Source: Clostridia bacterium (GTDB lineage Bacteria; Bacillota_A; Clostridia; Oscillospirales; Acutalibacteraceae). Taken from it: DNA of 5,092 nt. Shown here one piece after another: positions 1-3,257 of this stretch; within the stretch, counting starts at the first letter, position 1, and every line of letters begins with the position of its first letter. The stretch covers positions 1 through 5,092 of the forward strand of contig JAFYUD010000025.1 in assembly GCA_017549665.1 (NCBI GenBank). Reading direction: 5' to 3'. The notes beneath the pieces were generated by a model. The model worked only from the letters and a program-made list of their open reading frames with translations, ran no database searches and was not told the origin of the DNA. A program made the translations under genes and the position numbers.

Positions 1-50
1 CCAAACCATTTCTATTATACTCGGAGGTTAAGTTTTTTCTCTACGTTTTT

Positions 51-72
51 GTGGCTTGCCATTGCTCGCCAC
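51..72. repeat. Small hairpin, 5-bp stem, unknown role
   Basis: GTGGC at 51-55 is followed by GCCAC at 68-72, giving a five-base-pair stem with a 12-base loop. It sits in a non-coding, T-rich stretch (1-100) with no convincing reading frame. Together with the GC-rich hairpin at 101-119 it could be the edge of a dispersed repeat or of an insertion sequence cut by the window start. That is inference, because a short stem like this can occur by chance. Confidence 0.25.
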
Positions 73-100
73 GTTTTATTTTTACTAAAGCTTTTTTATT

Positions 101-119
101 CCCCCGGTAGAACCGGGGG
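101..119. repeat. Perfect GC-rich hairpin, 8-bp stem with 3-base loop
   Basis: CCCCCGGT at 101-108 pairs with ACCGGGGG at 112-119 around a three-base loop, in otherwise A+T-rich DNA. It is not a textbook terminator: on the plus strand it is followed by a T tract broken by G, A and C, and on the minus strand by an A-rich run. It lies 28 bases beyond the glpK terminator. It may be a weak terminator for a gene to the left, a transposon-end or REP-like hairpin, or part of a dispersed repeat. The hairpin itself is certain; its role is not. Confidence 0.4.
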
Positions 120-141
120 TTGTATCTTTGCTGAAGACCAA

Positions 142-176
142 CAGAAAAATCCGCTGATTTTTCAATCAACGGATTT
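142..176 (-). terminator. Intrinsic terminator of glpK
   Basis: Bases 147-158 and 165-176 form a 12-bp stem around a six-base loop. The minus-strand RNA has one U-G wobble and otherwise full pairing. Read from the minus strand the stem ends in a run of five T, followed by CTGTT. It starts seven bases after the glpK stop codon, so it should end the glpK transcript. On the plus strand the stem is followed by ATTTATT, so weak termination in that direction is also possible. Confidence 0.85.
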
Positions 177-182
177 ATTTAT

Positions 183-1703
183 TCAGCACTCCTCTGCCCA
201 CTTCATTGAGCGCTCGACGGCACGTTTCCAGCCGTTGTAGATAAGCTCTCTTTCCTCCTTGGGAAGCTGAGGTACGAATTCTCTTGAAACCTCACGGATA
301 CCTTCAATTTCAGCTCTGCTTGACCAGAAGCCGACGGCAAGACCTGCACAGTAAGCAGCACCGAGAGCTGTTGTCTCAACAACCTTGGGTCTGTTTACAG
401 TAGTTTCAATCATATTTGCCTGAATCTGCATCATGATATTACTTACGCTTGCACCACCGTCAACACGAAGCTCTGTAAGATCCATATCAGCATCAGCCTT
501 CATAGCTTCAAGAAGGTCTGTCATCTGGAATGCAATGCTTTCAAGAACAGCTCTTGCAAAATGCTGCTGATTTACACCACGTGTGATACCGACGATCGTA
601 CCTCTTGCATACATATCCCAGTAAGGAGCACCGAGACCTGTGAATGCAGGAACGAAATATACACCGTTTGCATCGGGAACACTTTCAGCAAGGCGGTCAC
701 ATTCACTTGCAGTCTTGATCATTTTAAGCTCATCACGAAGCCACTGAATAACAGAGCCTGCATTGAAGGCTGAACCCTCGATACAATACTCAACTCTGCC
801 GTCGATACCCCATGCGATACCTGTAAGAAGATTATTTTCTGACTTTACACGCTTGCCGCCCGTATTCATAAGAAGGAAGCAGCCTGTGCCGTAAGTATTC
901 TTAGCCTGACCGGGACGGAAACAAGCCTGACCGAACAATGCAGACTGCTGGTCACCGATAGCGCCTGCGATAGGAATACCTGCAAGTGACTCAAGACCGG
1001 GAATACCTGACGCAACCTCACCGTAAACCTGACTTGAGGGAACAACCTCAGGAAGAATTTCCATAGGAATACCGAGTCTGTCACAGATATATTTATCCCA
1101 ACAGAGATTATCAACATCAAACAGCATTGTTCTCCATGCGTTCGAATAGTCTGTTACATGAACTTTACCGCCTGTAAGCTTCCAGATAAGCCATGTTTCA
1201 ACAGTACCGAAAAGAAGATTGCCCTGCTTGAGCACTTCCCTTGCCTTTTCTGAGTTTTCAAGAATCCATCTGATTTTTGTTGCTGAGAAATATGCGTCGA
1301 TAATAAGACCGGTGTGATCCTTGATATAATTACGAAGCTCTTTATCATCAATGATTCTTTTTGCCATGTCAGATGTTCTTCGGCACTGCCATACAACTGC
1401 GTTATAAACAGGCTCACCTGTTGTTTTGTCCCAGAGAACGGTTGTTTCACGCTGATTTGTAATACCGATTGCGGCAATTTCTTTTGCCTCAACGCCACCC
1501 TCAATGAGAGTGTCGGCAATAGCTCTGTACTCACTTCTGAGAATTTCAATCGGGTCATGCTCAACCCAGCCGGGCTTGGGATAAATCTGAGTAAATTCAT
1601 ACTGCGCCTTGGACTTTATCTGTCCCTGCTTATCAAAAAGAATTGCTCTTGAGCTGGTTGTACCCTGGTCAAGAGAAAGTATATATTTTTTAACGGAATC
1701 CAT
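183..1703 (-). CDS. glpK: Glycerol kinase
   Basis: This enzyme phosphorylates glycerol with ATP to sn-glycerol 3-phosphate in the cytoplasm, feeding glycolysis (through glycerol-3-phosphate dehydrogenase) and phospholipid synthesis. The 506-residue product is full length (E. coli GlpK has about 500). It belongs to the FGGY kinase family: the N-terminal phosphate-binding motif DQGTTSSR is at 12-19. Glycerol-site residues sit in NQRET (83-87), W105, Y138 and the catalytic-base motif GDQQ (D251). The second FGGY domain includes GGAS at 416-419 and a TALGAAY stretch near 445-451. The start is the ATG at 1703, with AGAGGTG at 1711-1717 seven bases upstream. An in-frame TTG at 1721 would lie upstream of that ribosome site and is rejected. 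No glpF, glpD or glpP neighbour is visible, so the gene seems to be monocistronic, with its own promoter (1737-1765) and terminator. The loop before GDQQ lacks the histidine that PTS HPr phosphorylates in Enterococcus and Bacillus GlpK. The identification is firm. Confidence 0.97.
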   Translation of the reverse strand: MDSVKKYILSLDQGTTSSRAILFDKQGQIKSKAQYEFTQIYPKPGWVEHDPIEILRSEYRAIADTLIEGGVEAKEIAAIGITNQRETTVLWDKTTGEPVYNAVVWQCRRTSDMAKRIIDDKELRNYIKDHTGLIIDAYFSATKIRWILENSEKAREVLKQGNLLFGTVETWLIWKLTGGKVHVTDYSNAWRTMLFDVDNLCWDKYICDRLGIPMEILPEVVPSSQVYGEVASGIPGLESLAGIPIAGAIGDQQSALFGQACFRPGQAKNTYGTGCFLLMNTGGKRVKSENNLLTGIAWGIDGRVEYCIEGSAFNAGSVIQWLRDELKMIKTASECDRLAESVPDANGVYFVPAFTGLGAPYWDMYARGTIVGITRGVNQQHFARAVLESIAFQMTDLLEAMKADADMDLTELRVDGGASVSNIMMQIQANMIETTVNRPKVVETTALGAAYCAGLAVGFWSSRAEIEGIREVSREFVPQLPKEERELIYNGWKRAVERSMKWAEEC

Positions 1704-1736
1704 AAAAATACACCTCTGCAAATTAATTCTTTATAT

Positions 1737-1765
1737 ATTTTACACTAATATATATACAAAGTCAA
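1737..1765 (-). promoter_or_regulatory. Sigma-A promoter of glpK
   Basis: On the minus strand the -35 TTGACT (1765-1760) is followed by a 17-base spacer and the -10 TAAAAT (1742-1737). Transcription would begin near 1730, leaving a leader of about 27 bases that holds the ribosome binding site. Box quality and spacing are near consensus, so the call is good. No catabolite-response (cre) consensus was recognised close to it. Confidence 0.8.
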
Positions 1766-1777
1766 GAAAATAAAACG

Positions 1778-1791
1778 AGGAAGTGTTTCCT
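1778..1791. promoter_or_regulatory. Possible operator: perfect 5-bp dyad upstream of glpK promoter
   Basis: AGGAA (1778-1782) and TTCCT (1787-1791) form a perfect inverted repeat with a four-base spacer, 12 bases upstream of the glpK -35 box. A dyad at this distance could bind a regulator of glpK or of both divergent genes. It matches no operator that I recognise, and a five-base dyad can arise by chance. Confidence 0.25.
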
Positions 1792-1820
1792 GACTTTATG
1801 ATAAATTTTCTTTATGAAAA

Positions 1821-1842
1821 AATTGTCTATATGCCAACAATT
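1821..1842. promoter_or_regulatory. Possible operator: 6-bp dyad next to the divergent promoter
   Basis: AATTGT (1821-1826) and ACAATT (1837-1842) form an inverted repeat with a 10-base spacer. That is about one helical turn between half-sites, as expected for a dimeric regulator. It ends three bases before the -35 box of the plus-strand promoter. The half-sites are A+T rich in an A+T-rich region, so chance is a real possibility. Confidence 0.25.
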
Positions 1843-1845
1843 CAA

Positions 1846-1875
1846 TTGACTTTTCTGAGTGGGGGGAGTTATAAT
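1846..1875 (+). promoter_or_regulatory. Sigma-A promoter of the dockerin-like secreted protein
   Basis: The -35 TTGACT (1846-1851), an 18-base spacer and a perfect -10 TATAAT (1870-1875) precede the gene. Transcription would start near 1882, so the leader is very short (about 16 bases) and consists mainly of the ribosome site AAAGGGTGA. The spacer contains a run of six G, unusual in this A+T-rich setting. The two divergent -35 boxes are about 80 bases apart. Confidence 0.82.
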
Positions 1876-1897
1876 AAAATTAAGAAAGGGTGATTTT

Positions 1898-2668
1898 ATG
1901 AAAAAAATTATTACAATTCTGACTGCAATTATATTATTATTCTGCATCAGCATTTCTGTCTGTGCAGTAAACTATTCAGGAAACACAACAAGTGCGTGGA
2001 TAAATAATGAATTTCAGTCGATGCTTCTGAATGAATACTTCAGAAACAATTACAATTCTTTACTGGAATACAACTACAACATCATAAAAAACAATCCTCA
2101 GACAGAAGTCAGACTTGACAACATCAGTCCTGACGGATTGAATGTAGCAGACGGCTATTACGTAATGATAGTCTTTGACGAAACCCACAAATCAGAAGTA
2201 CAGGGTTACATTGACTTCAATATGCTGATGACAACAACAATCTCCGACAAAATCAAGGAGGTTACATACACAGGAAGCACAACTCCCTGCATAATTGCAC
2301 TGATAGCACCCGACAAAAGCACTGCAGATGCAATAAGCAAAAACGAAAATGTAAAAGGTGTGTACGATGCATTCTGTCACGAATATACAAACGTTGCATG
2401 GGAGGTTGACTACGAACCCCACAAGGAAAAGATAACTGCAGCAGATGCAAGAAAGGTGCTTCGTGTTTCTGCAGGTCTCGAAAAACCTGTAGCAAATCAG
2501 AAGGCTTTTTACTGTTTTTTTGATTTCAACTCAAACAACAAGATAGATGCAGCAGATGCACGACTTGTACTTCGTTGCGCAGCAGGACTTGAAACACCGA
2601 GAAGCTTTGAAAGTGCCTGTATTTCCTACTGGCTTACAGACAATTCCTACGGATTAAGAGGATTCTGA
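1898..2668 (+). CDS. Secreted protein with C-terminal dockerin-like domain
   Basis: The 256-residue product starts with a clear signal peptide: KK at 2-3, a hydrophobic core at about 4-21, and likely cleavage after VCA (A23). Residues 24-170 form an alpha/beta-looking region with no domain I recognise. Residues 172-195 and 209-232 are a duplicated dockerin type I-like pair, (I)xAADARxVLRxxAGLE. The second copy has a good calcium loop, D209-x-N211-x-N213 to D217 and D220. The first has Y172, P174 and K176 at the equivalent ligand positions and keeps only T180 and D183, so it probably binds calcium poorly or not at all. A tail of about 24 residues follows. The mature part has five cysteines (131, 160, 206, 227, 241). 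Dockerins normally dock onto cohesins in cellulosomes or other cell-surface assemblies. No catalytic domain is evident, so the function is unknown. The start is the ATG at 1898, with AAAGGGTGA at 1885-1893. A GTG in frame at 1859 lies upstream of the -10 box and is rejected. The gene is monocistronic. Confidence 0.85.
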   Translation: MKKIITILTAIILLFCISISVCAVNYSGNTTSAWINNEFQSMLLNEYFRNNYNSLLEYNYNIIKNNPQTEVRLDNISPDGLNVADGYYVMIVFDETHKSEVQGYIDFNMLMTTTISDKIKEVTYTGSTTPCIIALIAPDKSTADAISKNENVKGVYDAFCHEYTNVAWEVDYEPHKEKITAADARKVLRVSAGLEKPVANQKAFYCFFDFNSNNKIDAADARLVLRCAAGLETPRSFESACISYWLTDNSYGLRGF

Positions 2669-2689
2669 TTTACACAGTCCTATAACAAT

Positions 2690-2722
2690 GAAAGACCTCA
2701 GACGGGGTCTTTCTTCTTTTTT
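2690..2722 (+). terminator. Intrinsic terminator after the dockerin-like gene
   Basis: GAAAGACCTC (2690-2699) pairs with GGGGTCTTTC (2704-2713), ten base pairs including one U-G, around a four-base loop. A T-rich tail runs through 2722. It starts 21 bases after the stop codon and should end that transcript before the next promoter. Confidence 0.92.
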
Positions 2723-2741
2723 ATCACTTTTAATCTTCTGC

Positions 2742-2770
2742 TTGATTTTTCGGTTTTATAATGGTAAAAT
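2742..2770 (+). promoter_or_regulatory. Probable sigma-A promoter for a structured leader or small RNA
   Basis: TTGATT (2742-2747), a 17-base spacer and TAAAAT (2765-2770) make a good promoter just after the preceding terminator. The predicted start is around 2777, almost exactly the left edge of the inverted repeat at 2776. It is the only plausible promoter I see ahead of the 88-residue gene. A TATAAT at 2757-2762 lacks a good -35 at the right distance. Confidence 0.6.
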
Positions 2771-2775
2771 AATGG

Positions 2776-2889
2776 TGCGACTCAATTTAATATATTTGCA
2801 AATTATAACTAATGTGCGTGTTTTTTATTGTTAAAAAACACACGCTCTATTCGCACATAGTTATTATTTGCTGAATTAATTGAGTCGCA
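2776..2889 (+). repeat. 114-base imperfect inverted repeat (structured leader, small RNA or MITE-like)
   Basis: The outer arms TGCGACTCAATT (2776-2787) and AATTGAGTCGCA (2878-2889) pair perfectly over 12 bp. After an asymmetric internal loop (2788-2797 opposite 2872-2877), a second stem pairs 2798-2818 with 2852-2871, with one mismatch and one bulged A. An inner hairpin can pair 2818-2826 with 2833-2841. The whole stretch therefore folds into one long interrupted rod. It may be the leader of the 88-residue gene or the body of a small RNA ending at the terminator at 2914-2941. It may instead be a non-autonomous inverted-repeat element, although I see no clear target-site duplication. The repeat is seen directly; the role is inference. 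Confidence 0.75.
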
Positions 2890-2941
2890 TCAAGTTGAGC
2901 TGTGTGTTTTTATGTGCACAGTTTCGGCTGTGCACTTTTTT
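2777..2941 (+). ncRNA. Candidate leader RNA or small RNA of about 165 bases
   Basis: A promoter (2742-2770), a long rod-like fold (2776-2889) and an intrinsic terminator (2914-2941) define a possible self-contained transcript. Two outcomes are possible: a small RNA, or a leader whose terminator controls read-through into the gene at 2959. Alternative pairing supports the second: GCACATA (2853-2859) can pair fully with TATGTGC (2911-2917), which overlaps the terminator's 5' arm. Also, 2834-2843 is fully complementary to 2902-2911. It matches no riboswitch or T-box consensus that I recognise. A rod with an internal loop recalls 6S RNA in outline, but I see no sequence support for that. The ends are predicted from the promoter and terminator. 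Confidence 0.4.
2914..2941 (+). terminator. Intrinsic terminator or attenuator directly before the 88-residue gene
   Basis: GTGCACAG (2914-2921) pairs with CTGTGCAC (2928-2935). Inside, a U-G pair can close a TTCG tetraloop, and six T follow (2936-2941). It is a strong terminator by appearance. Its position is odd: it comes after the only promoter I see for the next gene and ends only six bases before that gene's GAGGG ribosome site, which suggests attenuation. Confidence 0.85.
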
Positions 2942-2958
2942 AATTGCGAGGGAAAACC

Positions 2959-3225
2959 ATGAAGTTTGACGAACATATTATAAATCAATTAGATATTTAC
3001 AAATCAACAAACGATTTTGAAATGCGCAACAAAACGCTTGTCGATGATGTCAGAAACTCAAAAATCAATCTTCTCGCTATACTAACCGAAGAGCAGAAGT
3101 CTGCTTTCAGAGAATTTACTGACGCCCTCTGCAGATATGAGCGTTCGAAAAACGATGAATTTTTCGTCGACGGATTTCTTATGGGATTTTTTTCAAAGGA
3201 TCTGCATCCTGATTTTGAACAATGA
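2959..3225 (+). CDS. Small 88-residue protein of unknown function (possibly DUF6809-like)
   Basis: The product is 88 residues, charged and probably mostly helical, with no signal peptide or membrane segment, so it is likely cytoplasmic. The C-terminal half runs LTEEQKSAFREF (42-53), then DEFFVDGFLMGFFSKDL (66-82). The pattern of a glutamate-rich helix followed by an F-x-x-G-F-x-x-G signature resembles small clostridial proteins of the DUF6809 type. That comparison is from memory and tentative. The start is the ATG at 2959, with GAGGG at 2948-2952 six bases upstream. A TTG at 2944 in frame abuts the terminator tail and is rejected. Expression would depend on read-through of the hairpin at 2914-2941, since no room for a promoter remains in between. 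It is convergent with clpC, 31 bases apart. The good ribosome site and the terminator after it support a real gene. Confidence 0.75.
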   Translation: MKFDEHIINQLDIYKSTNDFEMRNKTLVDDVRNSKINLLAILTEEQKSAFREFTDALCRYERSKNDEFFVDGFLMGFFSKDLHPDFEQ

Positions 3226-3257
3226 AAAAGCAGGCACTCACGTGTCTGCTTTGATTT
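3225..3257. terminator. Bidirectional intrinsic terminator between convergent genes
   Basis: AAAGCAGGCAC (3227-3237) pairs with GTGTCTGCTTT (3242-3252) over 11 bp with one G-U, around the tetraloop TCAC. On the plus strand it is followed by GATTTTAT. On the minus strand the stem runs straight into five T followed by CATT. It lies between the stop of the 88-residue gene (3225) and the clpC stop (3257-3259), so it can serve both. Confidence 0.85.

Noticed and set aside
49..240. Plus-strand reading frame of 63 codons at the left edge
   Set aside because: It has no ribosome site, runs through two hairpins and the glpK terminator, and overlaps the glpK 3' end on the other strand. The translation has no family-like features.
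561..1652. Several overlapping frames opposite or within glpK, and similar ones within clpC
   Set aside because: They are shadows of strongly conserved genes in other frames. They lack ribosome sites and recognisable domains.
1704..1721. Upstream TTG start for glpK adding six residues
   Set aside because: The AGAGGTG ribosome site at 1711-1717 would lie inside the coding sequence, and the extra residues precede the normal N-terminus of the family. The ATG at 1703 is correctly spaced.
1859..1897. GTG start extending the secreted protein by 13 residues
   Set aside because: The GTG lies upstream of the -10 box of the gene's own promoter, so it would not be transcribed from it. The ATG at 1898 gives a classic signal peptide and has a good ribosome site.
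1762..1953. Minus-strand reading frame of 63 codons across the divergent intergenic region
   Set aside because: It crosses both promoters and is antisense to the signal peptide coding region. Its composition reflects A+T-rich DNA and no ribosome site was seen.
2812..2874. 20-codon frame in the structured leader as a possible leader peptide
   Set aside because: It starts inside the rod stem without a ribosome site and has no run of regulatory codons. It probably arises by chance, although it could be rechecked with ribosome profiling.
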